Below, piece by piece: positions 33,106 to 41,866 of a DNA stretch of 64,000 nt. How positions within the stretch are numbered: position 1 is the first letter of the stretch; each line of letters opens with the position of its first letter. Position numbers and translations under genes: made by a program. Origin of the DNA: Variovorax saccharolyticus (GTDB lineage: Bacteria > Pseudomonadota > Gammaproteobacteria > Burkholderiales > Burkholderiaceae_C); assembly GCF_030316765.1 (NCBI RefSeq), contig NZ_JASZYT010000006.1, positions 310,001 to 374,000 on the forward strand. The letters run 5' to 3'. Under the pieces are notes generated by a model. That model was not told where the DNA came from, made no database searches, and saw only the letters and a program-made list of their open reading frames with translations.

Positions 33106-35130
33106 ATGACACGCGTCAACCCGCACCCGAATCAGGAGCCCGCCATGGACCCGACCGCTTCCCCCTCCGTGCCCGCCACGATGTACCAGCCCTCCGAGGC
33201 CACCGTGGGCCGCGCCCGGATCGCGGGCCGCGCCGCCTACGACCGGCTGGTCGCCGAGGCCGAGGCCGATCCCGGCGCCTACTGGGGCCGGCTGGCGCGC
33301 GAACTGCTCGCCTGGAAGCAGCCCTTCACGCAGGCGCTCGATGCGCGACGGGCGCCCTTCTTCGAATGGTTCGCCGACGGCACGCTCAACGCGTCGTACA
33401 ACTGCCTGGACCGTCAGGTCGAGAACGGCCTGGGCGAGAAGACCGCGATCATCTTCGAGGCCGACGACGGCGCCGTCACGCGCATCAGCTACCAGGACCT
33501 GCTGGCGCGCGTCTGCCGCGCCGCCAACGTGCTGAAGTCGCTGGGCGTCGGCCGCGGCGACCGGGTCGTGATCTACATGGCGATGTCGATCGACGGCGTG
33601 GTCGCGATGCAGGCCTGCGCGCGCATCGGCGCCATCCATTCGGTGGTCTTCGGCGGCTTCTCGGCGCAGTCCCTGCGCGACCGCATCGCCGACACCGGCG
33701 CCGTGATGGTGCTCACCGCCGACCAGCAGGTGCGCGGCGGCAAGCAGCTGCCGCTGAAGGCGATCGTCGACGAGGCGCTCGGCCTCGGCGGCTGCGACAG
33801 CGTGCGCCATGTGCTGGTGACGCGGCGCACCGGCGGGGCGGTGCCCTTCCAGGCGCCGCGCGACCTGTGGATGGCCGATCTCGCGGCGGCCCAGGAGCCG
33901 GTCTGCAAACCCGAATGGGTCGATGCCGAGCACCCGCTGTTCCTGCTCTACACCTCGGGCTCCACCGGCAAGCCCAAGGGCGTGCAGCACGCCACCGGCG
34001 GCTACCTGCTGCACGCGGCCCTGACCTGCCAATGGACCTTCGACCTCGGGCCCGACGACGTCTTCTGGTGCACCGCCGACATCGGCTGGGTCACCGGCCA
34101 TACCTACATCGCCTACGGACCGCTGGCGATCGGCGCGACCCAGGTGGTGTTCGAGGGCGTACCCACCTACCCGGACGCCGGCCGCTTCTGGAAGATGATC
34201 CAGGACCACAAGGTCAGCGTGTTCTATACCGCGCCGACCGCGATCCGCTCGCTGATCAAGATGGCCGAGGGCAACGACGCGGTGCACCCGCGCAACTACG
34301 ACCTGGCGAGCCTGCGCATCCTCGGATCGGTCGGCGAACCAATCAACCCGGCGGCCTGGGAGTGGTACCACCGCCATGTGGGCGGCGGCCGCTGCCCGGT
34401 GCTCGACACCTTCTGGCAGACCGAGACCGGCGGCCACATGATCACGCCGCTGCCGGGTGTCACGCCGCTGGTGCCGGGCTCTTGCACCTTGCCCTTCCCG
34501 GGCATCGACGCCGCCGTGGTGGACGAGGCCGGCAACGAGCTGCCCTGGGGCCAGGGCGGCATCCTGGTCGTTCGCAAGCCCTGGCCCTCGATGATCCGCA
34601 CGATCTGGGGCGACCCGGAGCGCTTCAAGGCCAGCTACTACCCGGAGGAATTCCAGGGCCGCTACTACCTGGCCGGGGACGGCGCCATGCGCGACAAGAC
34701 GACCGGCTACTTCACGATCACCGGGCGCATCGACGACGTGCTGAACGTCAGCGGCCACCGCATGGGCACGATGGAGATCGAGTCGGCGCTGGTGGCGATG
34801 ACCGACCTGGTGGCCGAGGCCGCGGTGGTCGGCAGGCCCGACGACACCACGGGCGAGGCGGTCTGCGCCTTCGTGGTGCTGAAGCGGCCGCTGCCCAGCG
34901 GCGACGAGGCGCGGCGCATCGCCGAGCAGCTGCGCAACTGGGTCGGCAAGGAGATCGGCCCGATCGCCAAGCCGCGCGACATCCGCTTCGGCGACAACCT
35001 GCCGAAGACCCGCAGCGGCAAGATCATGCGCCGGTTGCTGCGCACGCTGGCCAAGGGCGAGGTGGTGACGCAGGACGTCAGCACGCTCGAGAACCCGGCT
35101 GTTCTCGAGCAGCTGGGCCAGCCCTACTGA
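33106..35130 (+). CDS. acs: Acetate-CoA ligase (acetyl-CoA synthetase)
   Basis: 674-residue AMP-forming enzyme that activates acetate to acetyl-CoA. Motifs: N-terminal ACAS_N region with PFFEWFADGTLNASYNCLDR; P-loop LLYTSGSTGKPKGVQH (about 281); WCTADIGWVTGHTYIAYGPL (about 322); DTFWQTETGGHM (about 435, acetate pocket Trp); GRIDDVLNVSGHRMG hinge (about 545); and PKTRSGKIMRRLLR with the regulatory acetylatable Lys (about 633). Length is normal. ATG at 33106 has GGAGA upstream; a second in-frame ATG at 33145, also with an AGGAG site, is possible. It converges with the ridA-like gene, with six bases between the stops. Confidence 0.96.
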   Translation: MTRVNPHPNQEPAMDPTASPSVPATMYQPSEATVGRARIAGRAAYDRLVAEAEADPGAYWGRLARELLAWKQPFTQALDARRAPFFEWFADGTLNASYNCLDRQVENGLGEKTAIIFEADDGAVTRISYQDLLARVCRAANVLKSLGVGRGDRVVIYMAMSIDGVVAMQACARIGAIHSVVFGGFSAQSLRDRIADTGAVMVLTADQQVRGGKQLPLKAIVDEALGLGGCDSVRHVLVTRRTGGAVPFQAPRDLWMADLAAAQEPVCKPEWVDAEHPLFLLYTSGSTGKPKGVQHATGGYLLHAALTCQWTFDLGPDDVFWCTADIGWVTGHTYIAYGPLAIGATQVVFEGVPTYPDAGRFWKMIQDHKVSVFYTAPTAIRSLIKMAEGNDAVHPRNYDLASLRILGSVGEPINPAAWEWYHRHVGGGRCPVLDTFWQTETGGHMITPLPGVTPLVPGSCTLPFPGIDAAVVDEAGNELPWGQGGILVVRKPWPSMIRTIWGDPERFKASYYPEEFQGRYYLAGDGAMRDKTTGYFTITGRIDDVLNVSGHRMGTMEIESALVAMTDLVAEAAVVGRPDDTTGEAVCAFVVLKRPLPSGDEARRIAEQLRNWVGKEIGPIAKPRDIRFGDNLPKTRSGKIMRRLLRTLAKGEVVTQDVSTLENPAVLEQLGQPY

Positions 35131-35136
35131 AGGGCC

Positions 35137-35595
35137 TCAGCGCTGCGGCAGGTACATCGTGCCCTCGACCTCCACCAGCACCTCGTCCCCGGGCAGGAAG
35201 CGCGACACCTCGACCACCGTGCTGACCGGCGGCTGGCCCGGGTAGAACAGGCCGCGCACGCGGTTGTAGGGCGCGTAGTCGGGCAGGCGGCGGAAGTACT
35301 GCACCAGCTTCACCACGTCGTCCATCGTGCCGCCGTGCTCGGCCGCGATCTGGCGGATGCGCTCGAGCACGAACCAGCTCTGGGCCACGATCGGCGCCTC
35401 GAAGACGTCGACCGACATCTGGCCGGTGGCGTAGCCCAGCGTGCGCAAGGCGGCGCGCGCCGCGTCGGGGATGTCGTCGTAGCCGGCCACCGCGCGCCGG
35501 GTCGACGGATCGACCGCGACCACGCCGCTCATGAAGACGAAATCGCCGACCCGTTTCGCGGCCGCGTAGTTGGCCATCGGCTTGCCCATGCTCAT
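35137..35595 (-). CDS. RidA family protein (YjgF/YER057c/UK114)
   Basis: 152-residue member of the Rid superfamily, small trimeric enzymes that hydrolyse reactive enamines and imines. Recognisable pieces are VGDFVFMSGVVAVDP (about 17-31), QSWFVLERIRQIAAEHGGTMDDVVKLVQYF (about 70-100) and the C-terminal STVVEVSRFLPGDEVLVEVEG with the near-invariant Arg replaced in context by VSRFLP. Longer than the archetype RidA (about 128), so it may be one of the Rid2-7 subgroups. It overlaps the amidohydrolase stop (ATGA) and is the last gene of that operon, which suggests it clears an imine or enamine made there. Confidence 0.88.
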   Translation of the reverse strand: MSMGKPMANYAAAKRVGDFVFMSGVVAVDPSTRRAVAGYDDIPDAARAALRTLGYATGQMSVDVFEAPIVAQSWFVLERIRQIAAEHGGTMDDVVKLVQYFRRLPDYAPYNRVRGLFYPGQPPVSTVVEVSRFLPGDEVLVEVEGTMYLPQR

Positions 35596-36782
35596 CGTTC
35601 GTTCTCCAGGGTGCGGCCGGCGCGGATGACGGTGCGCCGTCGGCCGCGCGGGTCCAGCAGTTCGTATTCGTCGGTCGCGGCCAGCAGCACCAGGTCGGCC
35701 GGGCTGCCCGGGGCGATGCGTCCGTCCCAGGCCAGGCCCAGCGCGCGCGCCGGGCTCACGGTGATGGCGTCGAGCCAGTCGGCGGCCGGCGCCAGGTGCG
35801 CCATCTGCACGCCGAGCCCGAAGGTCTCGACCAGGTCGTAGCCGCCGTAGGGATAGAAGGCGTCCTGCACGTTGTCGGTGGCAAGGCTCGGCCGCAGCCC
35901 CTCTGCCGCCGCTTCGCGCAGCCGCGTGATGCCGCGCTGCACCGGCGTGCGGTCCCAGGCGCCCTGCAGGTAGAGGTTGGTGCTCGGCAGGGCGATCAGG
36001 TGGATGCCGGCCTGCGCGCACAGCGCCAGCGTGTCGCGCGCAGCGGCGTCGTCCTGCACCGACAGCGAGCAGGCATGGCCGCAGCTGACGCGCCCCTGCA
36101 GGCCGCGCGCCAGCGTGAGCTGGGCGATGGTGCGCAGCCCGGTGGCGTCGGCGTCGAGCCCCTCGTCGACATGGAAGTCCAGCGCCAGGCCGTGCTCCTG
36201 CGCCTGATCGAACACCCGTCCGAGCTTGTGGGCGATGCCGTCGTTGCGATAGACGAAGGCGCCGAGCACGCCCCCGGCGCGTCGCACCGACCGCGCGATG
36301 CGCTCGCCGGCATCGCCCTCGGCGAACAGGTCGAGCGGCGTCAGCGCCACGAACTGCAGCTCGACGCGCCCGCGCCATTCGTCGCGCAACTGCTCGAACA
36401 CCGCCAGCGAGACCGGCGCCTCGGCGCCGCCCCAGTCGAGGTGGCTGCGCAGCGCGCGCGTGCCGGCCAGCCAGGCCTCGGTGACGGCGCGCTGCATGCG
36501 CGGTCGCAGCGATTCGGCGGTCCAGGCCGCGCGGTGCGCCGCCATGCGCTCGATCGCCGCGAACAGGTTGCCCTCGGCCGCTCCGGCCTCGCGCACCGTG
36601 TAGTTCTTGTCGATATGGGCATGGGCATCGACCAGCGCGCTGAGCAAGGTGCCGCGTGCCGGCCGCGGGCTCGGGGCGATGGTCTCGATCCGGTCGCCGG
36701 CCAGCGTCACATCGAACACCTCGGCGCCGCCCGCCGCGAAGCCCCGCAGGCGCGGCGGGATGCGGACTGACTCCAGCCTCAT
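35592..36782 (-). CDS. Cytosine deaminase-like amidohydrolase
   Basis: 396-residue metal-dependent hydrolase of the cytosine deaminase branch. Motifs: VDAHAHIDKNYT (about 55-66; the HxH metal site), HVDEGLD (about 203, HxxE), SCGHACSL (about 233, metal His), and LATDNVQDAFYPYGGYDL (about 299, final Asp). This matches CodA-like enzymes that deaminate pyrimidines and related rings; other members act on triazines or isoguanine, so the substrate is open. ATG at 36782 overlaps the stop of the Hyi-like gene by four bases and its own stop overlaps the RidA-like start, so three genes are coupled. Confidence 0.87.
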   Translation of the reverse strand: MRLESVRIPPRLRGFAAGGAEVFDVTLAGDRIETIAPSPRPARGTLLSALVDAHAHIDKNYTVREAGAAEGNLFAAIERMAAHRAAWTAESLRPRMQRAVTEAWLAGTRALRSHLDWGGAEAPVSLAVFEQLRDEWRGRVELQFVALTPLDLFAEGDAGERIARSVRRAGGVLGAFVYRNDGIAHKLGRVFDQAQEHGLALDFHVDEGLDADATGLRTIAQLTLARGLQGRVSCGHACSLSVQDDAAARDTLALCAQAGIHLIALPSTNLYLQGAWDRTPVQRGITRLREAAAEGLRPSLATDNVQDAFYPYGGYDLVETFGLGVQMAHLAPAADWLDAITVSPARALGLAWDGRIAPGSPADLVLLAATDEYELLDPRGRRRTVIRAGRTLENER

Positions 36783-37603
36783 GCGCGTGAGGTGCGTGGC
36801 AAGGCACGCAGCCAGCCGAGCCCGGCCGAGGTGCCGTCGGCAACCGCGCCGCGCCGCGGCCGGTACTCGCAGCCGACCCAGCCCTGCCAGCCGCATTCGG
36901 CCGACACCTCGTCGATGACGTCGAACAGGTAGGGATGGTTGAGCTCGCCGATGTCGGGCTCGTTGCGGTCGGGCACGCCGGCGATCTGGAAGTGGCCGAC
37001 GCGGCCGGTCGGCAGGTACTTGCGGATCTTCATGGCCACGTCGCCCTCGACGATCTGGCAGTGGTAGAGGTCCATCTGCACCTGCAGGTTGAGCGCGCCG
37101 ACCGCCTCGACGATCTCGTGCGCGTGATCCTGGCGGTTCAGGAAGAAGCGCGGGATGTCGCGCGTGTTGATCGGCTCGATCAGCAGGTCGCGACCGGCCT
37201 TGGCCGCTTCCACCGCGGCCCATCGCAGGTTCTCGAGGTAGGTCGGCTGCACCGTCTCGCGTTCCACGCCTTCGGGCACCAGGCCGGCCATGACGTGGAT
37301 GCGCGGGCAGTCGAGCGCCGCCGCGTAGTCGATCGCCTTCAGGATGCCCTCGCGGAACTCGGCTTCGCGTCCGGGCAGGCAGGCCAGGCCGCGCTCACCG
37401 CGCTCCCAGTTCCCCGGCGGGCCATTGAACAGCACCTGCTTGAGCCCGTTGGCCGACAGGCGCGACGCGAGTTCGCGCTGCTCGTGCGCATAGGGGAAGA
37501 GGTACTCGACGGCGCCGAAGCCGTCCCTGGCTGCGGCCTCGAAGCGGTCGAGAAAGTCGAGCTCCGGATAGAGCATGGAGAGGTTGGCGGCGAAGCGGGG
37601 CAT
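36779..37603 (-). CDS. hyi: Hydroxypyruvate/2-oxotetronate isomerase family protein
   Basis: 274-residue TIM-barrel isomerase. The N-terminus MPRFAANLSMLYPELDFLDRF and the segments GAVEYLFPYAHE, LLIEPINTRDIPRFFLN (with the catalytic Glu) and VQMDLYHCQIVEGD are those of Hyi and OtnI, which interconvert hydroxypyruvate and tartronate semialdehyde, or 3-keto C4 sugar acids. The LtnD-like dehydrogenase gene directly upstream (18 bp) favours the OtnI, L-threonate or D-erythronate type; the matching kinase and aldolase/decarboxylase are not here. ATG at 37603. Confidence 0.87.
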   Translation of the reverse strand: MPRFAANLSMLYPELDFLDRFEAAARDGFGAVEYLFPYAHEQRELASRLSANGLKQVLFNGPPGNWERGERGLACLPGREAEFREGILKAIDYAAALDCPRIHVMAGLVPEGVERETVQPTYLENLRWAAVEAAKAGRDLLIEPINTRDIPRFFLNRQDHAHEIVEAVGALNLQVQMDLYHCQIVEGDVAMKIRKYLPTGRVGHFQIAGVPDRNEPDIGELNHPYLFDVIDEVSAECGWQGWVGCEYRPRRGAVADGTSAGLGWLRALPRTSRA

Positions 37604-37621
37604 GGTTCGATGATAGGCAAG

Positions 37622-38518
37622 TCAGGCGGACTCGCCGCCGCGCGGCAGCTCGATGCCCGGGAAGATCTTGATCACGGCGCTGTCGTCCTCCTTCGCGAAG
37701 CCGGCGGTCGACGCCTGCATGAACATCTGGTGCGCGGTCGACGCCAGCGGCAGTGGAAACTTGCTGGCCCGCGCGGTGTCGAGCACCAGGCCGAGGTCCT
37801 TGACGAAGATGTCGACCGCCGACAGCGGCGTGTAGTCGCCGGCCAGCACATGCGCCATGCGGTTCTCGAACATCCAGCTGTTGCCCGCGCTGTGGGTGAT
37901 GACCTCGTACAGCGCCTCGGCCGCCACGCCTTCGCGCAGGCCCAGCGCCATCGCCTCGGCGGCCGCCGCGATGTGCACGCCGGCCAGCAGCTGGTTGATG
38001 ATCTTGACCTTGCTGCCCGCGCCGGCACGGTCGCCGAGCCGGTAGACCTTGCCGGCCATGGCGTCGAGCACCGCATCGGCGCGCGCATAGGCCTCGGGCC
38101 GGGCCGAGCTCATCATGGTCATCTGGCCGCTCGCGGCCTTGGCGGCACCGCCCGAGATCGGCGCGTCGATGTAGAGGATGCCCAGCGCGGCCAGCCGCTC
38201 CTCGAGCGCGATCGACCAGTTCGGGTCGACGGTGGAGCACATCACGAAGACGCTGCCGGGCTTCATCGCGGCGGCGGCGCCGTTCTCGCCGAACAGCACG
38301 TCCTCGGTCTGGGCGGCGTTGACCACGACCGAGATCACGACCTCCGAGCGGTGCGCGACCTGCGCCGGCGTGGCCCAGGCGACGCCGCCTGCTTCGGCGA
38401 AGCGCACCGCGGCGCCGGGGCGCGCGTCGCAGACGTGCATCTCGTAGCCGCGGTCCCGCAGCGTGGCCGCAATGCCCGCGCCCATGGCGCCCAGGCCGAT
38501 GAGTCCTGCTTTGTTCAT
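37622..38518 (-). CDS. ltnD: L-threonate dehydrogenase-like 3-hydroxyacid dehydrogenase
   Basis: 298-residue NAD-dependent beta-hydroxyacid dehydrogenase. GLIGLGAMGAGIA (about 4-16) is the Rossmann motif; DAPISGGAAKAASG (about 117-130) and GSKVKIINQLLAG with the catalytic Lys (about 172) are the other class signatures. The C-terminal stretch with FENRMAHVLAGDYTPLSAVD and EDDSAVIKIFPGIELP closely matches LtnD-type enzymes that oxidise the 2-hydroxyl of threonate. A tartronate-semialdehyde reductase (GlxR-like) role is the alternative. ATG at 38518 with an AGGA site upstream; first gene of the operon to 35137. Confidence 0.86.
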   Translation of the reverse strand: MNKAGLIGLGAMGAGIAATLRDRGYEMHVCDARPGAAVRFAEAGGVAWATPAQVAHRSEVVISVVVNAAQTEDVLFGENGAAAAMKPGSVFVMCSTVDPNWSIALEERLAALGILYIDAPISGGAAKAASGQMTMMSSARPEAYARADAVLDAMAGKVYRLGDRAGAGSKVKIINQLLAGVHIAAAAEAMALGLREGVAAEALYEVITHSAGNSWMFENRMAHVLAGDYTPLSAVDIFVKDLGLVLDTARASKFPLPLASTAHQMFMQASTAGFAKEDDSAVIKIFPGIELPRGGESA

Positions 38519-38567
38519 GAGGTGTCCTGGAAGGGTTCGCGCTTCGCGCGCGCCCATCATAGGGCCC

Positions 38568-41225
38568 TCAGCGCGATCCGAGCAGATGCCGCGCCGCGCG
38601 CACGATGCTCTCTGCATCGACGCCGAAGAAGTTGCGCAACGCGGCGCGCGTGTCGCTGCGGCCGAAGCCGTCGGTGCCGAGCGTGAGGAAGCGCCGGCCC
38701 TCCGGCAGGAAGGCGCGGACGCTCTCGGGCACGCTGCGCACGTAGTCGGTGGCGGCGATGATCGGCCCGCCGCCGGCGCCAAGCTGCCGCGCAATGAACG
38801 GCGTGCCCGGCTCGGCCTCGCCCGCCAGTGCCCGCGCCTCGCAGGCACGGCCGTCGCGGGCCAGCTCGCTCCAGCTCGTGACGCTGAAGACCTCGGCAGT
38901 GATGCCCTCTTCGGCCAGCATCTGCGCCGCCTTGACGACCTCGGTCAGGATCGCGCCGGAACCGAGCAGCGTGACCTTCGCCTCGGCGGATGCCGGCTGC
39001 GCGCCCTTCCAGCCGTCGAAGCGATAGCAGCCGCGCAGCACATCGGCCTCGGCGCCCGCCGGCAGGTCGGGCTGCGCGTAGTTCTCGTTCATCAGCGTGA
39101 CGTAGTAGAAGACGTCCTTCTGCTCGACCGTCATCTCGCGGATGCCGGCGTCGACGATCACCGCCATCTCGCCCGCGAAGGCCGGGTCGTAGGCCTTGCA
39201 GTTCGGGATCGTCGCGGCAATGAGGTGGCTCGATCCGTCCTGGTGCTGCAGCCCTTCGCCGCCGAGCGTGGTGCGGCCCGAGGTGGCGCCCAGCAGGAAG
39301 CCGCGCGGCCGCTGGTCGGCGGCGGCCCAGATCTGGTCGCCCACGCGCTGGAAGCCGAACATCGAGTAGTAGATGTAGAAGGGCAGCATCGCCAGGCCGT
39401 GCACGCTGTAGCTGGTGGCCGCGGCGGTCCAGCTGGCGATGGCGCCGGCTTCGCTGATGCCTTCCTCGAGGATCTGGCCGTCGGTCGCCTCGCGGTACGA
39501 GAGCACCGAGCCGATGTCCTCGGGTGCATAGCGCTGGCCCACGCTCGAATAGATGCCGACCTGCTTGAACAGATTGGCCATGCCGAAGGTGCGCGCCTCG
39601 TCGGCCACGATCGGCACCACGCGCGGGCCGAGCGCCTGGTCCTTCATGAGATTGCCCAGCATGCGCACGAAGGCCATCGTGGTGCTCATCTCCTTGCCGG
39701 CGGGGCTGACCGCGAACTGCGCATAGGCACCGATGTCGGGCTTGGCGACCACCTCGCAGCCGGTCTCGCGGCGCGGCATGCTGCCGCCGAGCGCGGCCCG
39801 CCTGGCCAGCAGGTAGCGCATCTCGGCGCTGTCCTCGGCCGGCTTGTAGAAGGCCGCGGTGGTGGCCTGCTCGTCGGTCAGCGGCAGCTTGAAGCGGTCG
39901 CGGAAAGCGAGCAGGTCGGTGTCGTCGAACTTCTTCTGCGAGTGCGTGGTCATCTTGCCCTGCCCCGCGCTGCCCATGCCGTAGCCCTTCTTGGTGTGGG
40001 CCAGGATCACGGTCGGCCGGCCACGGTGAGCCGCCGCCGCGGCATAGGCGGCGTGGATCTTCACCAGGTCGTGGCCGCCGCGCTTCAGGTGGTCGATCTG
40101 CTCGTCGGTCATGCCTTCGGCGAGCCGGGCCAGCTGCTCGTCCTGGCCGAAGAAGGTGTCGCGGTTGTAGCGGCCGTCCTTGGCGGCGAAGGTCTGCATC
40201 TGGCCGTCGACCGTGTTGGCGAAGGCGCGCACCAGCGCACCCGTGAGGTCGCGCGCGAACAGGCCGTCCCAGTCGCTGCCCCAGACCAGCTTGATGACGT
40301 TCCAGCCGGCGCCCGCGAACAGCTTCTCGAGCTCGTCGATGATGCGGCCGTTGCCGCGCACCGGGCCGTCCAGGCGCTGCAGGTTGCAGTTGACCACCCA
40401 CACCAGGTTGTCGAGCTTCTCGCGCGCGGCGAGGGTCAGCGCGCTCATCGATTCGGGCTCGTCCATCTCGCCGTCGCCGAACACGCCCCAGACCTTGCGC
40501 CCCTCGCAGTTCAGGAGGTTGCGGTGCGTGAGATAGCGCATGAAGCGCGCGTGGTAGATCGAGCTGATCGGCCCGATGCCCATCGAGCCGGTCGGGAACT
40601 GCCAGAAGTCCGGCATCAGGTACGGGTGCGGGTAGCTGCTGAGGCCGCGGGCGCCCTTGCCTTCGGTGAAGGCGGGCGCCGTGAGCTCCTGCCGGTAGTG
40701 GGTCAGGTCGTCTTCGCCGAGCCGGCCTTCGAGGAAGGCGCGCGCATACACGCCCGGCGCGCTGTGCGGCTGGAAGAAGACGAGATCGCCGCGGTGGGCG
40801 TCCGTGCGCGCATGGAAGAAGTGGTTGAAGCCGGTCTCGAACAGGTCGGCCGCGCTGGCATAGCTCGCGATATGGCCGCCGAGCTCGCCGTAGGCCTGGT
40901 TGGCGCGCACCACCATCGCGAGCGCGTTCCAGCGCATCAGCGAGGCCAGGCGCTCCTCCATCGCGAGGTCGCCGGGGAAGGCCGGCTGGGCCTCGACGGC
41001 GATCGTGTTGACGTACGGGGTCGACAGCTCGGGCTCCCAGCCGATGCGCTGGGCCCGCGCCAGCCGCGCGAGTTCGTCGAGCATCCAGCGCGCGCGCTCG
41101 GGACCGTGCGCCTCGGCCAGCGCGACGAAGGCGGCTCGCCACTCGGCGGTTTCGACGGGATCGGGGTCGTGCAGGGGCATATCGATCAGGGCGCGCAGCT
41201 GGTCGGGAGAAATCGGGGCGTTCAT
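38568..41225 (-). CDS. aceE: Stand-alone 2-oxoacid dehydrogenase E1 (AceE/MdeB type)
   Basis: 885-residue homodimeric-type E1 that decarboxylates a 2-oxo acid with thiamine diphosphate. Landmarks: SYASAADLFETGFNHFFH (about 119), the TPP motif FGDGEMDEPES ... NCNLQRLDGPV (about 246-290), and the transketolase-like C-terminal regions including AGAIASWTAAATSYS. No E2 or E3 genes follow, and a divergent Lrp regulator sits next to it, the same layout as mdeB-mdeR of Pseudomonas putida, where E1 handles 2-oxobutyrate from methionine. So a role in amino acid breakdown is likelier than the housekeeping pyruvate dehydrogenase. ATG at 41225. Confidence 0.9.
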   Translation of the reverse strand: MNAPISPDQLRALIDMPLHDPDPVETAEWRAAFVALAEAHGPERARWMLDELARLARAQRIGWEPELSTPYVNTIAVEAQPAFPGDLAMEERLASLMRWNALAMVVRANQAYGELGGHIASYASAADLFETGFNHFFHARTDAHRGDLVFFQPHSAPGVYARAFLEGRLGEDDLTHYRQELTAPAFTEGKGARGLSSYPHPYLMPDFWQFPTGSMGIGPISSIYHARFMRYLTHRNLLNCEGRKVWGVFGDGEMDEPESMSALTLAAREKLDNLVWVVNCNLQRLDGPVRGNGRIIDELEKLFAGAGWNVIKLVWGSDWDGLFARDLTGALVRAFANTVDGQMQTFAAKDGRYNRDTFFGQDEQLARLAEGMTDEQIDHLKRGGHDLVKIHAAYAAAAAHRGRPTVILAHTKKGYGMGSAGQGKMTTHSQKKFDDTDLLAFRDRFKLPLTDEQATTAAFYKPAEDSAEMRYLLARRAALGGSMPRRETGCEVVAKPDIGAYAQFAVSPAGKEMSTTMAFVRMLGNLMKDQALGPRVVPIVADEARTFGMANLFKQVGIYSSVGQRYAPEDIGSVLSYREATDGQILEEGISEAGAIASWTAAATSYSVHGLAMLPFYIYYSMFGFQRVGDQIWAAADQRPRGFLLGATSGRTTLGGEGLQHQDGSSHLIAATIPNCKAYDPAFAGEMAVIVDAGIREMTVEQKDVFYYVTLMNENYAQPDLPAGAEADVLRGCYRFDGWKGAQPASAEAKVTLLGSGAILTEVVKAAQMLAEEGITAEVFSVTSWSELARDGRACEARALAGEAEPGTPFIARQLGAGGGPIIAATDYVRSVPESVRAFLPEGRRFLTLGTDGFGRSDTRAALRNFFGVDAESIVRAARHLLGSR

Positions 41226-41330
41226 GGCCGCAATTTAGGCCGGGAGGCCTGAAATGAGGTGCTGTTTCAGGGCCTTCGACACCATTGCAGTGGCATAGAA
41301 TTCTGCATTTTCGTCATTCGACGGCACTTC

Positions 41331-41819
41331 ATGCAACTCGACGCGATCGACCTGCGCATCCTCGACGAACTCCAGCGCGACGGCGCCTTGTCCAACGTGG
41401 AGCTGGCGCGCCGCATCCACCTGTCGCCCTCGCCCTGCCTGGCGCGGGTGAAGGCGCTCGAGGCCGGCGGCGTCATCCAGCGCTACGTGGCGCTGGTCAA
41501 CGCCGGAGCGCTGGGCCTGGGCCTCAACGTCTTCATCTCGATCAGCCTGAAGACGCAGAGCAAGCAGTCGCTGGCCGACTTCGAGCAACGCATCGCGGAG
41601 CATGACGAGGTGATGGAGTGCTATCTGATGACCGGCGACAGCGACTACCTGATCCGGGTCGCGGTGGCCGACATCGCGGCGCTCGAGCGCTTCATCCTCG
41701 AGCAGCTGACGCCGATCGCCGGCATCGAGAAGATCCGCTCCAGCTTCGCACTCAAGCAGGTGCGCTACAAGACCGCGCTGCCGCTGCCAGGAGCGCCGGA
41801 AGCCGTTCGCGCTCACTGA
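41331..41819 (+). CDS. Lrp/AsnC family transcriptional regulator
   Basis: 162-residue feast/famine regulator. MQLDAIDLRILDELQRDGAL opens the winged helix-turn-helix (about 1-58) and the RAM domain follows (about 65-150; DEVMECYLMTGDSDYLIRVA). The frame is open upstream, but ATG 41331 gives the standard N-terminus. It is divergent from the E1 gene with a 105-bp shared promoter region that is AT-richer around 41290-41320. Predicted to activate the E1 gene in response to an amino acid such as methionine or another branched or short one. Confidence 0.93.
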   Translation: MQLDAIDLRILDELQRDGALSNVELARRIHLSPSPCLARVKALEAGGVIQRYVALVNAGALGLGLNVFISISLKTQSKQSLADFEQRIAEHDEVMECYLMTGDSDYLIRVAVADIAALERFILEQLTPIAGIEKIRSSFALKQVRYKTALPLPGAPEAVRAH

Positions 41820-41866
41820 TAATCCGGTCTCGTGCAGGCCGGTGCGCCAGCAAGGACGTCGGCTCT

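Noticed and set aside
32996..33112. Longer N-terminus of the hybrid kinase from ATG 33079 or 33112
   Set aside because: It would enter or overlap the acs start region and swallow the shared regulatory motif, whereas GTG 32995 has a strong GGGAGG site. Not fully excluded.
38463..41252. 929-codon plus-strand frame opposite the E1 gene
   Set aside because: Same reason; the E1 motifs on the minus strand are decisive.
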